64,000 nt of DNA from Luteibacter sp. (GCF_009912395.1 NZ_WNDO01000022.1:1-64000); one strand, 5' to 3'; shown: positions 1-9,118, counted from the first letter of the stretch. Program-made: numbers and translations. Notes: generated by a model from the sequence alone, not told the origin.

Positions 1-188
1 CCGGGATTTCCTTGATCGCCTTCATTGTCGCGGCCTTCGCGTTAGGCAGTTTTGCCGGTCGCTATGATCTGCGTCCTCACCAATACGAATGGCCGGATAA
101 CTGGCTGGAATTCTCCGGCGCCTTGCTCATCGGCTCGACGCTGGGGGCGATCTGGATGTGGTTCATCTCGCGGGAACCCGAACTGTAG
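1..188 (+). CDS. C-terminal end of a membrane protein, 5' truncated
   Basis: The frame is open from base 3 and gives 61 residues before the TAG at 186-188. The start lies outside the window. Two hydrophobic stretches, roughly residues 2-18 (ISLIAFIVAAFALGSF) and 38-56 (FSGALLIGSTLGAIWMWFI), are joined by a short polar loop rich in Tyr, Trp and His, so this is the tail of an integral inner-membrane protein. The family was not recognised. The stop codon is oddly placed: TAG is the third to fifth base of a REP-like unit starting at 184, so the repeat supplies the end of this gene. Confidence 0.6.
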   Translation, partial: GISLIAFIVAAFALGSFAGRYDLRPHQYEWPDNWLEFSGALLIGSTLGAIWMWFISREPEL

Positions 189-254
189 GAGCGCGCTTGC
201 GCGCGATGCACGTTTGCCGTGAGCACCCATCGCGGAAGCGATCCGCTCCCACCC
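184..254. repeat. REP-like unit with a diverged inverted partner
   Basis: The first half (184-208) is the window's standard unit, TGTAGGAGCGCGCTTGCGCG followed by CGATG. About 20 bases later a degenerate inverted partner ends in GATCCGCTCCCACC. The left half overlaps the stop codon of the preceding gene. Similar units lie at nine other positions in the window. Confidence 0.75.
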
Positions 255-371
255 CTTTTTTATAGGCCACGCTACCGAAGGGGCTGGGAGCCGATCGTAT
301 CAGCGATACCTAATCGTATACCACCACGTGGTCATCGCTTAACCATGATAGCGATGCCGAGCATTCCCTTC

Positions 372-812
372 TCAAGCGGACGTCCCCAGCGCAGCCGATA
401 CGTCGATCCCTAGCTCCATACGCACGCGATCACGAACAGTACGTACGTAGGTCTCCAGCACCGGTAATAGGTCGGCCCGACTTACGGTCTCGTCGTCAAG
501 CTCGTCAAGAGCAAATGCAGACCTAGGTAGGTAGCGTTCGCCCGACATCGAAATGAACGACAGAAGAGGTGATTCTTCTGATTCCAACGAGTGATATTCA
601 AAAGATCTTTCTGGATCACAAATCCATTCGGCAATTTGCTGCGCCAGCTCAACAATGGGAAAATCGGGCTCGTCGAGAAGGCGCCGTCGTCCGACAACTA
701 GGCATAGCCGGGCGTTAATCCTAAGCAGCAGCTGCCATATCTCGGAAGGATCGTCGACTTCATGTCGAAGATCCTCGATATGGAAACTCAATTGACTGGA
801 TACGCTGTCCAT
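372..812 (-). CDS. Probable immunity protein of the Rhs toxin (DUF7878-like)
   Basis: This is a 146-residue acidic, soluble protein with no signal peptide or membrane segment. It overlaps the 3' end of the Rhs-type gene by 25 bases on the same strand, the usual position of a cognate immunity gene. The N-terminal half has alternating beta-strand-like segments (LCLVVGRRRLLDEPDFPIVE) followed by a helix (LAQQIAEWI). The middle has an FEYHSLESEESPLLSF stretch. This layout resembles DUF7878/Imm-type proteins that follow polymorphic toxins, but the match is from memory. Its DNA is visibly richer in A+T than the genes downstream, which fits horizontal acquisition with the toxin. The immunity role rests on position, not on a diagnostic residue. 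Confidence 0.6.
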   Translation of the reverse strand: MDSVSSQLSFHIEDLRHEVDDPSEIWQLLLRINARLCLVVGRRRLLDEPDFPIVELAQQIAEWICDPERSFEYHSLESEESPLLSFISMSGERYLPRSAFALDELDDETVSRADLLPVLETYVRTVRDRVRMELGIDVSAALGTSA

Positions 813-1921
813 ATTTTCCCATCCTCACCAACGACAATCTTGATGCTTGTCTGACCTTTGGTTCCAATGACTCGCCCTAGATCGGTAATAACGCTAAATG
901 ATCCTGGCCTATTATTTGGAAGAAAGCGAGCTGCATCTGACTGAAGCGCCTCTTTGATCAATGCAATTGGTTCGGCACTAGCAGAGAAACGAGCATATCG
1001 TCCACCAGCCGTCGAAAGGTGTTTCAATGGCACCACAAATCCATCCGCCAGACTAGCTGCTTTGAAGGCGGCGCGAGAAGCGTTACTGATGGTCGTTACG
1101 CCAACTTTTTCGGCTTGGCCCTCCCCCGGCAGCAAAGACAGAGAACCCAGTACGACGTCCTTGACTGTGCACGCTTCACCACTCATGCATGCCGCGATAG
1201 TCGCACCAGGGATTTCATCAGCAACCGTGGAGGCCTCCTGGGCTACACTCGCCACATCCTGATGAACCTCGGACTTCATCGCGGCTAGACCCGCACGAGT
1301 ACCACCGAGCATGCTTTGAACGCCGCCACCTTGATTGGATGACGATACGCCCGAGTAGTGATCGGACAATCGACGCATGGCCATGCAAGCGGCACTGCAT
1401 TCATCATCCATCCCCGACGGATCCAGATACGTGAGTGGATTATTGGCCGCATACACGTAGCGATTGAATTTAAAAGTAAGTGATGGTCCAGGCCTTAGCG
1501 GATCAGGTGAAATAAATCTGCCTGCCAGCGGATCATAATATCGAGCCTGCATGTATATCAGGCCGGAATCAGGATCTTCCACATGCCCCGTGAAACCAGG
1601 ACCGGATTGCGTGATCCCCATGACTTGCTCGCCATAAGGCCGGCGGTCGGAGCGAGTCAATATCTCACCTTGCTCATTAGCCGTAGCTAGAACCGTTCCT
1701 TCCGGATCGGTGTAGTAATACGTAACCATCGCCGTCTGACCAGACGCCCTCACATCGGAAGGGAAGGGACTCACCCAACCGACAAAGATCCAGCACAGCA
1801 CTTGGAAAATTATTTTCGCGCGGCAAGCTCTTTTTTCGCCGATCTTGAATATTTGATTTCTTACGTCAGCCCGAGCCGTACAACAAGTCATGGAAAACAG
1901 GTAATCAAAAACCTTTTTCAT
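788..1921 (-). CDS. Short Rhs-core protein with variable C-terminal toxin-like domain
   Basis: The call is 377 residues from the ATG at 1921, which has AAGGGG a few bases upstream; an earlier in-frame ATG at 1969 is possible. Residues about 30-60 include a basic then hydrophobic stretch (IIFQVLCWIFVGWV) that could be a signal or anchor. Residues about 68-170 are a canonical Rhs-associated core, with YYYTDPEGTVLATANEQGEI, ARYYDPLAGRFISPDP and NRYVYAANNPLTYLDPSG. About 205 residues of unrelated sequence follow, ending in GQTSIKIVVGEDGKIWTAYP. That tail loosely recalls BECR-fold nuclease toxins, but the activity is not assigned. A full Rhs protein has well over 1000 residues, so this is an orphan or displaced C-terminal module. 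The low G+C and the overlapping immunity-like gene fit a polymorphic toxin cassette. Confidence 0.75.
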   Translation of the reverse strand: MKKVFDYLFSMTCCTARADVRNQIFKIGEKRACRAKIIFQVLCWIFVGWVSPFPSDVRASGQTAMVTYYYTDPEGTVLATANEQGEILTRSDRRPYGEQVMGITQSGPGFTGHVEDPDSGLIYMQARYYDPLAGRFISPDPLRPGPSLTFKFNRYVYAANNPLTYLDPSGMDDECSAACMAMRRLSDHYSGVSSSNQGGGVQSMLGGTRAGLAAMKSEVHQDVASVAQEASTVADEIPGATIAACMSGEACTVKDVVLGSLSLLPGEGQAEKVGVTTISNASRAAFKAASLADGFVVPLKHLSTAGGRYARFSASAEPIALIKEALQSDAARFLPNNRPGSFSVITDLGRVIGTKGQTSIKIVVGEDGKIWTAYPVN

Positions 1922-2510
1922 AGCGCCCCTTCCGTGACAATGCGGCTCAGTCCTTCTGAATACCATCATGCGGCCAGAATCCGGCCGCCCCCGTTCTGGA
2001 TACTATCGCGAAATAACTATCTGGGTAATTTGAGATCGATAAAGCGATTCCGTCAACGCGAGCCAGGTTGCAGTGGCAGCGCTACGTGGATAGCGTAGTT
2101 TTAGCTTTTTCCCGCAAGGTCACGACACCGTTGCGAGGAGCCGTCGGGTCGGGGCCGCGTCGCGGATTGCGCCATCGAGGGTGGGTGGACGGACAAGACC
2201 GCGCAGCGGGGCCGGTCAGGATGACCGGCCTTCTTCGCCGAGGCAGGGATGCCGAGTCGAAGAATCCCGCCCACCCGCCCGGGCCCGAAGGGGCGAAGCC
2301 ATAAGACACGGGCCGCGTAGCGGCCAACCTTTCCCGAGGGACGATGAAGCCGGAGCGACGCGGCCCCGGCCCGATGGCTCCTTGCGGCCACGCCTGAGCG
2401 CCGCGAGCGATGCCGAAGGCGAGCCACCCCTACGAAGCGCATCCCCTTCAAAGCAGCCAACCAACGCATTCCGCTAGGATGGCACCCCGCCGCCCAACCG
2501 GAACACCACG
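1922..2510. other. Gene-free stretch with GC-rich hairpins
   Basis: No convincing gene was found. Bases up to about 2110 are A+T-richer and hold the upstream region of the Rhs-type gene. From about 2120 to 2480 the sequence is very GC-rich and open in several frames, but all translations are low-complexity Arg/Pro/Ala. It contains short perfect hairpins, including 2210-2230 and 2311-2325. It may be a remnant intergenic repeat. Confidence 0.5.
2210..2230. repeat. Perfect 9-bp stem hairpin
   Basis: GGCCGGTCA, loop GGA, TGACCGGCC. It has terminator-like geometry but no T tract on either strand, so a structural or REP-type role is as likely as termination. Confidence 0.5.
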
Positions 2511-3179
2511 ATGCCCCTGCCCACCATCGAACACGAAACCCAGGCCTCGCCCCGCTGGTCGGTGATCTGGCTGCACGGCCTCGGTGCCGACGGCAACGAC
2601 TTCGCGCCCATCGTGCCGGAACTCGTCGACCCTTCGTGGCCCGGTATCCGCTTCATCTTTCCGCATGCGCCCGTGCGCCCCGTCACCGTCAACAACGGCG
2701 TGCCCATGCGCGCGTGGTACGACATCAAGGGCCTCGCTATCGCCGACAAGCAAGACGCCGCCGGCATCCGCGCCTCCATTGACGAAGTGGAACAGCTGAT
2801 CGCCCGCGAAAACGAGCGGGGCGTGCCCACCTCGCGCATCGTGCTCGCCGGTTTCTCGCAAGGCGGCGCCATGACGCTCTCCGCCGGTCTGCGCCATCGC
2901 GAAGCCCTCGCCGGACTGCTCGTGCTCTCCGCCTACCTGCCGCTGCACGACACCATCGAAGCCGAACGCGCCGGCGCCAACCACGCCACGCCCATCTTCT
3001 GGGGCCACGGCAGCGCCGACCCGGTCGTGCCGCTCGCCCTCGGCGGACACTCGCGCCAACTGCTCGAAACCCTCGGCCACCGCATCGACTGGCACACCTA
3101 CCCGATGGGCCACCAGATCAGCCTGCCCGAGATCGCCGACATCCGCGCATGGCTCACGGAGCGCTTCACCGACGCGTGA
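2511..3179 (+). CDS. Phospholipase/carboxylesterase family alpha/beta hydrolase
   Basis: This 222-residue protein has the usual length of the family (Pfam Abhydrolase_2). The members are cytosolic serine esterases acting on short-chain carboxyl esters and lysophospholipids. The visible signature is HGLGADGNDF near the N-terminus (oxyanion region). The nucleophile elbow is GFSQGG with the catalytic Ser near residue 122, the acid Asp lies in HGSADPVVP, and the catalytic His in PMGHQI near residue 202. No signal peptide is present. It ends 44 bases before the sensor kinase gene and may be cotranscribed with it. The substrate cannot be read from the sequence. Confidence 0.9.
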   Translation: MPLPTIEHETQASPRWSVIWLHGLGADGNDFAPIVPELVDPSWPGIRFIFPHAPVRPVTVNNGVPMRAWYDIKGLAIADKQDAAGIRASIDEVEQLIARENERGVPTSRIVLAGFSQGGAMTLSAGLRHREALAGLLVLSAYLPLHDTIEAERAGANHATPIFWGHGSADPVVPLALGGHSRQLLETLGHRIDWHTYPMGHQISLPEIADIRAWLTERFTDA

Positions 3180-3223
3180 CGGCGCGCGCGGCGGCGCCCA
3201 AGGGCATCCGGCATACTCCGCGC

Positions 3224-4267
3224 ATGCCCGCCGCGCCCCGTCCGTCCTCGCCACTGCCCGACTTTTGCAGCCTGCCCGTGCTGTTCGCGCTGCTAGTCGT
3301 CGGCGCGCTCACGGTTACGCTGATGCGGCTCGCGCCCGGCGCCACCGGCGGCTGGCGCGAGTACAGCGCCGCCGTGCTGTTCACCAGCTGGCTCGCCATG
3401 CTGCTGACCGTCGCGCTGTGCAAGCTGCGCCCCGCCATGCAGCGCCTGCCCGGCCACTGGCCCTACGCCGCCGTCTGGCTGCTGCTGGTGGGCCTCGTCG
3501 GCTTCGCCGCCACCCTGCTGGGCTGGATGGACAAAGGCCTCTCGCTCGGCATCGGCGCCGCCGCGCCCGAGCGTTTCACCCTCCAGGCCATGCTCGCCAC
3601 CGGCCTGCTCGGCGCCTGCCTGCTGCGCTACTTCTACGTGGTGGGGCAGTGGCAGGCACGCATGGCCGCCGAATCACAGGCCCAGGTGGATGCCCTACAA
3701 GCCCGCATCCGCCCGCACTTCCTGTTCAACAGCATGAACACCGTGGCCGCGCTGATCGCGGTGGACCCCGGTGCCGCCGAACGCACCGTGGAAAACCTCG
3801 CCGAACTGTTCCGCGCCGCACTCGGCGACGACCGCGACTCCATTGGCACGCTCGGCGACGAATGGCGGCTGATCGACCACTACCTCGATATCGAATCGCT
3901 GCGCCTCGGCGACCGCCTCGTCGTCGAACGATCCCTCGACCTGCCCGAATCGCTGCCGCTGCCACGCCTGCTGCTGCAACCGCTTGTGGAAAACGCCATC
4001 CGCCACGGCATCCAGCCACGCATCGACGGCGGCACCGTGGGCATCTCGGCGCGACGCGTCCCTGGCGGACTCGAACTGCGCGTGGACAACCCGCTGCCCG
4101 ACACGCCCGCGCCCGCCGGCACCGGCCATGGCCTGCGCAACGTGCGCGAACGCGTGCGCCACCACTACGGCGACCGCGCACGCGTGGACGCCGGCGCCGT
4201 GGAAGGCCGTTTCGTCGTCGCCCTGTTCCTGCCGGAGGTCGCCCATGCGCGTGCTGATCGCCGATGA
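3224..4267 (+). CDS. algZ: LytS/AlgZ-type sensor histidine kinase
   Basis: The call is 347 residues from the ATG at 3224; a longer frame begins at 3149 but overlaps the esterase. Four hydrophobic segments lie in residues about 15-140. The His_kinase (PF06580) domain follows, with RIRPHFLFNSMN carrying the phospho-acceptor His near residue 165. The ATP-binding domain has the N-box LLLQPLVENAIRHGI and a glycine-rich GTGHGLRNVRERV. This is the architecture of AlgZ (FimS), which pairs with the LytTR regulator AlgR. The 3' end overlaps the regulator start by 23 bases, so the pair is translationally coupled. The order algZ-algR-hemC matches Pseudomonas and Xanthomonas. The signal sensed is not evident. 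Confidence 0.85.
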   Translation: MPAAPRPSSPLPDFCSLPVLFALLVVGALTVTLMRLAPGATGGWREYSAAVLFTSWLAMLLTVALCKLRPAMQRLPGHWPYAAVWLLLVGLVGFAATLLGWMDKGLSLGIGAAAPERFTLQAMLATGLLGACLLRYFYVVGQWQARMAAESQAQVDALQARIRPHFLFNSMNTVAALIAVDPGAAERTVENLAELFRAALGDDRDSIGTLGDEWRLIDHYLDIESLRLGDRLVVERSLDLPESLPLPRLLLQPLVENAIRHGIQPRIDGGTVGISARRVPGGLELRVDNPLPDTPAPAGTGHGLRNVRERVRHHYGDRARVDAGAVEGRFVVALFLPEVAHARADRR

Positions 4268-4949
4268 CGAACCGCTGGCCCGTGCCCGGCTGGCGAGCCT
4301 GCTCGCCCAGCGGGCGGACGTGGACGTGGTGGGTGACGTCGGCGACGGCGAGGCCGTGATCGCCGCCTGCGAAACCCTGCACCCCGACCTCGTGCTGCTC
4401 GACATCGAGATGCCCGGCCTGCGCGGCACCGAAGTCGCAACGCGGCTCGGCGAACTGGCCCTGCGTCCGCAGGTGGTGTTCTGCACCGCCTACGAAGGCC
4501 ACGCCTTGCAGGCCTTCGACCTGGGCGCGACCGACTACCTGCTCAAGCCCGTGCGCGCCGAACGCCTCGCCGACGCGCTGGACCGGGTGCTCGCCCGGCT
4601 GCCCGCGCGGCCGGCGACGGGCGCCGCCTGGCTGCGCGCCCGCCAGGGCACCGACGAGATCCGCATCGCCTTCGCCGACGTGCTCTACCTGCTCGCCGAG
4701 GACAAGTACGTGGCCGTGCACCACGTGGGCGGCACCCACCTGATCGACGACTCGCTGCGCCAGCTGGAAACCGCCCACGGCGACCGACTGGTCCGGCTGC
4801 ACCGCAACTGCCTGGTGCCGCAGTCGCGCCTGCTGGGCCTGAAGACCCTGACCGACGGCCGGGCCATGGCTCGCCTGGACGGCAGCGACGCCAGCCTGGA
4901 AGTGAGCCGGCGCAACCTGCCCGCCGTGCGGCAGCTGCTGCGCGGCTGA
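4245..4949 (+). CDS. algR: LytTR-family response regulator
   Basis: This is a 234-residue regulator starting at the ATG at 4245, preceded by GGAGG. Residues 1-115 are a receiver domain: acidic pocket ADDEP at the N-terminus, phospho-acceptor Asp in [13 protein letters not shown] near residue 52, and the conserved Lys in TDYLLKPV. Residues about 130-234 are a LytTR DNA-binding domain with [14 protein letters not shown] and [11 protein letters not shown]. It receives phosphate from the overlapping AlgZ-like kinase. AlgR homologues control exopolysaccharide, pili and virulence genes; the regulon here is unknown. Confidence 0.88.
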   Translation: MRVLIADDEPLARARLASLLAQRADVDVVGDVGDGEAVIAACETLHPDLVLLDIEMPGLRGTEVATRLGELALRPQVVFCTAYEGHALQAFDLGATDYLLKPVRAERLADALDRVLARLPARPATGAAWLRARQGTDEIRIAFADVLYLLAEDKYVAVHHVGGTHLIDDSLRQLETAHGDRLVRLHRNCLVPQSRLLGLKTLTDGRAMARLDGSDASLEVSRRNLPAVRQLLRG

Positions 4950-5023
4950 TCGTCGCGCTGCGCGCGGGCGGGGATTGCGGGACAATGGTGGGCTATGAGC
5001 GCGCCATCCACCGGAACCTTTCC

Positions 5024-5944
5024 ATGATAGCCCCGCTTCGCATCGCCACCCGTCAGAGCGCCCTGGCCCTCTGGCAGGCCAACCACGTCGCCGACCTGCT
5101 GCGCCAGGCGCATCCCGGCCTGGCCGTGGAACTGGTGCCCCTCTCGACCCGCGGCGACGAGATCCTCGACCGCTCGCTCGCCACCATCGGCGGCAAGGGC
5201 CTGTTCCTCAAGGAACTGGAAGTCGCCATGCTCGAAGGCCGCGCCGATATCGCGGTGCACTCCCTGAAGGACGTACCGGCCGAACTAGAGCCGGGCTTCA
5301 CCCTGGGCGCCATCGTGGAGCGGGCGGACGCCGCGGACGCCTTCATCAGCAACGACTACGCCACGTTCGACGAACTGCCGAAGGGCGCGAAGGTAGGCAC
5401 CTCGTCGCTACGCCGCCAGGCACAAACGCGAGCGCTGCGCCCCGACCTACAATTGCTCGACCTGCGCGGCAACGTGAACACCCGCCTGCGCAAGCTCGAC
5501 GAAGGCGAGTACGACGCCATCATCCTCGCCTGTGCGGGTGTCGAACGGCTCGGCCTGGGTCATCGCATCCGCGCCCGCCTCGCCAGCCCGCACTGGCTGC
5601 CGGCGCCGGGGCAGGGTGCCATCGCGGTGGAAGCCAGGGCCGGGGACAGCTACGTGCTGGACCTGCTGGCGAAGCTGGACGAGAAACACACGCGCATCGC
5701 CATCGATGCCGAGCGCGCGCTCAACGAAAAGCTGGGCGGCAGCTGCGCGGTGGCGATCGGTGCGTGGTGCATTCCAACCGAGCGCGGTCTCGTGCTGCAT
5801 GGCCTGGTGGGCAACGCCACAACGGGCGAACTGATTCGCGCCAGCGCCGAGATCGAAGGCGACCGGCCGGTGGAGCTGGGCCACGAGGTGGCTGCGATGT
5901 TGATCGGGCAGGGTGCGGAAGATTTCCTGAAGCCCCAGCGGTAA
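5024..5944 (+). CDS. hemC: Hydroxymethylbilane synthase (porphobilinogen deaminase)
   Basis: This 306-residue cytosolic enzyme polymerises four porphobilinogen molecules to hydroxymethylbilane in tetrapyrrole biosynthesis. The start is the ATG at 5024 ([18 protein letters not shown]); upstream in-frame codons are not conserved. Visible hallmarks are [14 protein letters not shown], the [10 protein letters not shown] loop, HSLKDVPAE with active-site residues, [10 protein letters not shown] and [10 protein letters not shown]. The last carries the Cys that binds the dipyrromethane cofactor. It follows algR by 74 bases. It ends in TAA, and a REP-like pair follows 11 bases later. Confidence 0.95.
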   Translation: MIAPLRIATRQSALALWQANHVADLLRQAHPGLAVELVPLSTRGDEILDRSLATIGGKGLFLKELEVAMLEGRADIAVHSLKDVPAELEPGFTLGAIVERADAADAFISNDYATFDELPKGAKVGTSSLRRQAQTRALRPDLQLLDLRGNVNTRLRKLDEGEYDAIILACAGVERLGLGHRIRARLASPHWLPAPGQGAIAVEARAGDSYVLDLLAKLDEKHTRIAIDAERALNEKLGGSCAVAIGAWCIPTERGLVLHGLVGNATTGELIRASAEIEGDRPVELGHEVAAMLIGQGAEDFLKPQR

Positions 5945-5955
5945 ACCCATGCTGT

Positions 5956-6023
5956 TGTAGGAGCGCGCTTGCGCGCGATGCGAGGTTGCGTAGCCCCCCA
6001 TCGCGCGCAAGCGCGCTCCTACA
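5956..6023. repeat. REP-like inverted pair after hemC
   Basis: Two copies of the TGTAGGAGCGCGCTTGCGCG unit face each other around a 20-base spacer. The pair lies between the convergent hemC and DUF481 genes and could form a long hairpin acting as a bidirectional terminator or mRNA stabiliser. Confidence 0.85.
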
Positions 6024-6042
6024 GACGGATGCAGCGGTGCCG

Positions 6043-6909
6043 TCAGAAGTTGTAGACGAGGTTCGTCGTCATCAGCTTGTCGGTGCTAACCGTGCCGGGC
6101 TGCGTGTCGCTGTTGTAGCGGATCTGGTAGCCCACCTTCAGCGCCATCTTCTTGGTCATGCTGACCGACACGCCGATGTCGTTCTGGTAGTACTGGTTCT
6201 TCGAGCCCGCTTCGATCAGCAGCGTGTCTTCCAGCGCGGTGTTGTCGGTGAGGCGGTACTTGCCGTTGACCAGGCCACGACCCACGACTTCGCTCTCCGC
6301 GTTCGGCGTATAGCGCTCGGTGACGGCGGCGCCGTTGGCGTCCAGCACCGGCGTGCCATCGGCATTGGTGACCGCGCGGTTCGACTTGGCCGGCTGGTAG
6401 CGCTTGAAACCGGGACCGATTTCGAAGGACAGCTCGGCACGCTCGTTCTTCAGCGCGATGTAGCCGTAGCCGACCGAGAGCACGCCCTGCCAGGTGTTCG
6501 CGCCGAAGTCGTCATGTTCGTAACGCGCCGCGGTCACGACGTAGCTGCGCGGATCGAACTTGTAGCCCACCGAGGCGCCGGTGTCGTAGCGGTTGGCCGT
6601 GGTGCTGAACTTGTTGACCGTGTTGCCGTTGCCATCCTGCACGGACACTTCGCCCTTGGAGCGCAGGCCGTTGAGGAAGAAGCTGTTCTTCCAGACTTCG
6701 TTTTCCTGGCTCAGGCCGAGCTTGGCGTTGGCATTCTCCGACCGGGAGTTGCCGCGCGACGAGGCGAAACCGAATTCGCCCGAGCCGGTCCAGCCGCCGT
6801 TCTGCGCGGAGTTGTTGGTTCCGTTGGCATTGTTGGCGTTGGCGTCCTGGGCTGATGCGGCGAAAGGCAGCGCAGCAAGGACGAGCGTGGCGATAAGCAG
6901 GTTTTTCAT
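6043..6909 (-). CDS. DUF481-family outer-membrane beta-barrel protein
   Basis: The product has 288 residues. Residues 1-20 (MKNLLIATLVLAALPFAASA) form a Sec signal peptide with cleavage before QDAN. An Asn-rich linker follows, then repeated amphipathic strands such as GSGEFGFASSRGNSRSENAN, typical of DUF481 (YdiY-like) proteins. The chain ends in Phe (TTNLVYNF), the signature for BAM-dependent outer-membrane insertion. The role of the family is poorly defined; members are induced by salt or acid in other bacteria. It is a single gene, convergent with hemC across the REP pair. Confidence 0.88.
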   Translation of the reverse strand: MKNLLIATLVLAALPFAASAQDANANNANGTNNSAQNGGWTGSGEFGFASSRGNSRSENANAKLGLSQENEVWKNSFFLNGLRSKGEVSVQDGNGNTVNKFSTTANRYDTGASVGYKFDPRSYVVTAARYEHDDFGANTWQGVLSVGYGYIALKNERAELSFEIGPGFKRYQPAKSNRAVTNADGTPVLDANGAAVTERYTPNAESEVVGRGLVNGKYRLTDNTALEDTLLIEAGSKNQYYQNDIGVSVSMTKKMALKVGYQIRYNSDTQPGTVSTDKLMTTNLVYNF

Positions 6910-6993
6910 CGTCTTCCCGTATGTGTGAAATGGATTGGTTTCCGGTGCAATCGCACCTGGCGCACCCCCGCGCCGTGATTCGTTTTTACTGCT

Positions 6994-7929
6994 TCAGTCT
7001 TCCGGCAACTGCGCGTACGCGTGCCCGTAAAGACGTTGTTCCAGGCATTGACCGACAAGGCAGCTTAACGTTGCCACACCGGCCGCCGCGATCTGCGCGC
7101 CCGCCTCGCCATGGGTCACCAGCAGGATGCACGGCAAGCCCACGGACAACGCGGCGACACCGAAACGCCAGGCCATCAACGACGTGCCCAGGCGCCCCGT
7201 GGTGAATCGCTCGCTCTGGCCCCGGTCCTCGGCCACCTGGCGCAGCGAGCGCCAACGCATGCCCTCGACGACGCCGGTGGCCAAGCCCACCGCCAGCAGC
7301 GCCAGCCGCCAGGGATTGAACGGCTCGCTGCGGGTTTCGACCTGCGCCGCCAGGCACAGCCAGAACCACAGGCCACCCGCGAACAAGGCCCCGACCGTGC
7401 GACCCAGGGGCTGCACGTTGGCCATGGTGGCGATGTCCGCCGGCAACCCTAGCTGGCGCGAGGTCCCTCGGCTCGTGAAGACCATGGTGGCCAGGCTGCA
7501 CAGCATGAGCGCGGCGCCGGCCAGGCGCGTGGCCCAGAAGTCGTTGCCACCGCGTGCCAGCCCCGCCAGGGCCAGCATCGGCAGGTAGTTGGCCATGGCC
7601 ACCAGGCCTTCCGGCGTGGGCATCATCCGGCGCACCGGGTTCCAGCCATGCCATTCCGGCGCGAAGGGCAGGCGCAGGCAGGTCGCCAGCAGCCCCAGGC
7701 TGACCAGGATCAGGCCGATCGCCAGCGGTACCAGCACCTCGCCCCGGCCGTCGGGATACAGGCCCAGGGCCAGCGAGGTGCCCAGGACCATCCACAGGCC
7801 ATGACCCGCCGCCGTGGCGGTCTGGATGACCACCGTGGGCACGGAAAACAGGCTTTGGGCACGTGGGACGCCGCCTGGCGGGTCTTGCCGACCCAGGGCG
7901 ACGGACGACGCGTCGTTCGGTTCCGCCAT
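6994..7929 (-). CDS. Multi-pass membrane protein, DmsC-like
   Basis: The product has 311 residues with about eight hydrophobic segments. Examples are near residues 55-80 (VLVPLAIGLILVSLGLLATC), 130-150, 178-200 and 255-290. The N-terminal 25 residues are polar. The topology and the C-terminal CLVGQCLEQRLYGHAY recall the DmsC/YnfH membrane-anchor family of DMSO-reductase-type enzymes. No catalytic or iron-sulphur subunit lies nearby, so that assignment is weak. It is transcribed divergently from the WYL regulator gene, 183 bases apart, and the regulator could control it. Confidence 0.55.
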   Translation of the reverse strand: MAEPNDASSVALGRQDPPGGVPRAQSLFSVPTVVIQTATAAGHGLWMVLGTSLALGLYPDGRGEVLVPLAIGLILVSLGLLATCLRLPFAPEWHGWNPVRRMMPTPEGLVAMANYLPMLALAGLARGGNDFWATRLAGAALMLCSLATMVFTSRGTSRQLGLPADIATMANVQPLGRTVGALFAGGLWFWLCLAAQVETRSEPFNPWRLALLAVGLATGVVEGMRWRSLRQVAEDRGQSERFTTGRLGTSLMAWRFGVAALSVGLPCILLVTHGEAGAQIAAAGVATLSCLVGQCLEQRLYGHAYAQLPED

Positions 7930-8112
7930 ATGGGAGGCCTTGCGGCGAATCGCAAAGCAGCATTTTGGCCGCTGGAGCCGCCGGGCGCAAACTTACGACC
8001 GGGTGGGACGCCCTTGCGGAGCGCCCCGGGCGCCGCCATGCTTGGGCCGCGTAGATACGGGCGTCACGCCCGTACGGACAAACTATCCACGCTTCATCTG
8101 CCGGCGACACCC

Positions 8113-9105
8113 ATGGACCGCTACGAGCGCATTCTTACCCTTCATCGTCTGTTGAAGTCCGCGCACTATCCGGTGCCCCTGTCCCGTCTGATGGACGAAC
8201 TGGAGTGTTCGCGCGCCACGCTCTATCGCGACGTCGCCTTCCTGCGCGACGCGCTGGGCGCGCCCGTGCAGAGCGTAGCCGGCGAACAGGCTTCGTTCCG
8301 CTACGAGGCCGGCGAGGGCGACAGCTTCGAATTGCCCGGGCTGTGGCTGACCAGCGACGAGCTGGCCGCCTTGATGGCCCTCAACGAACTGATCGGTCGA
8401 TCCGACCCCGGCGTGCTCGCTGGGGCGCTCGCACCATTCAAGGCGCGTATCGAGCGCCTGCTCTCCGATCACGGCAGCGGCAAGGCGCTGCCGGTGGACC
8501 GTATCCGGGTGATTTCCTGGGGCGCCCGCAAGATGGACCAGCAGGTATTCCGCATCGTCGCCGGCGCAGTGCTCGAACGACGCCAGATCACCTTCCGCTA
8601 TCGCGCGCGCACCACCAACGCCGACAGCAAGCGCACGGTGTCGCCGCAGCGCCTCACGCACTATCGCGACAACTGGTACCTCGACGTATGGGACCACGAC
8701 CGTGAAGCGTTGCGCAGCTTCGCTGTCGACCGCATCGCCGAACCGCAGGCGCTCGAAGGCCGCGCGCGCGACGTGGAAGAAGCCGAACTCAACGACCTGC
8801 TCGCTTCCAGTTACGGCATCTTCGCCGGCAAGTCGAAGGCCTGGGCCACCATCCGCTTCTCGTCGCACGCCGCGCGCTGGGTCGCCGACGAGCACTGGCA
8901 TTCGCAGCAGAAGGGCGAGTGGCTGCCGGACGGCCGCTACGAACTCAAGGTGCCGTACTCGAATTCGCGCGAACTGCTGATGGACGTGCTCAAGTACGGC
9001 CCCGATGCCGAGATCGTCGCGCCGCTGCCGTTGCGCGAGGAAATGAAGATCCTGCTCCAGCTGGCCCTCACGGGTTACCAAAACGGATCCGACCCCAACC
9101 ATTGA
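8113..9105 (+). CDS. WYL-domain transcriptional regulator (YafY type)
   Basis: This is a 330-residue protein from the ATG at 8113; a much longer upstream frame is a shadow of the divergent gene. Residues 1-60 form an HTH_11 helix-turn-helix (LMDELECSRATLYRDVAFLR). The central WYL domain contains FRYRARTT, VSPQRLTHYRDNWYLDVWD and FAVDRI. A WCX C-terminal extension follows, ending in a short polar tail. WYL proteins are ligand-responsive regulators, often sensing nucleic acid fragments or small ligands. The next gene starts 13 bases downstream, implying cotranscription with the patatin. Confidence 0.88.
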   Translation: MDRYERILTLHRLLKSAHYPVPLSRLMDELECSRATLYRDVAFLRDALGAPVQSVAGEQASFRYEAGEGDSFELPGLWLTSDELAALMALNELIGRSDPGVLAGALAPFKARIERLLSDHGSGKALPVDRIRVISWGARKMDQQVFRIVAGAVLERRQITFRYRARTTNADSKRTVSPQRLTHYRDNWYLDVWDHDREALRSFAVDRIAEPQALEGRARDVEEAELNDLLASSYGIFAGKSKAWATIRFSSHAARWVADEHWHSQQKGEWLPDGRYELKVPYSNSRELLMDVLKYGPDAEIVAPLPLREEMKILLQLALTGYQNGSDPNH

Positions 9106-9118
9106 AGCCTCGCGTTCC

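Noticed and set aside
2068-2477. Several overlapping open frames on both strands
   Set aside because: Low-complexity Arg/Pro/Ser translations, no ribosome site and no family match. The region is treated as non-coding.
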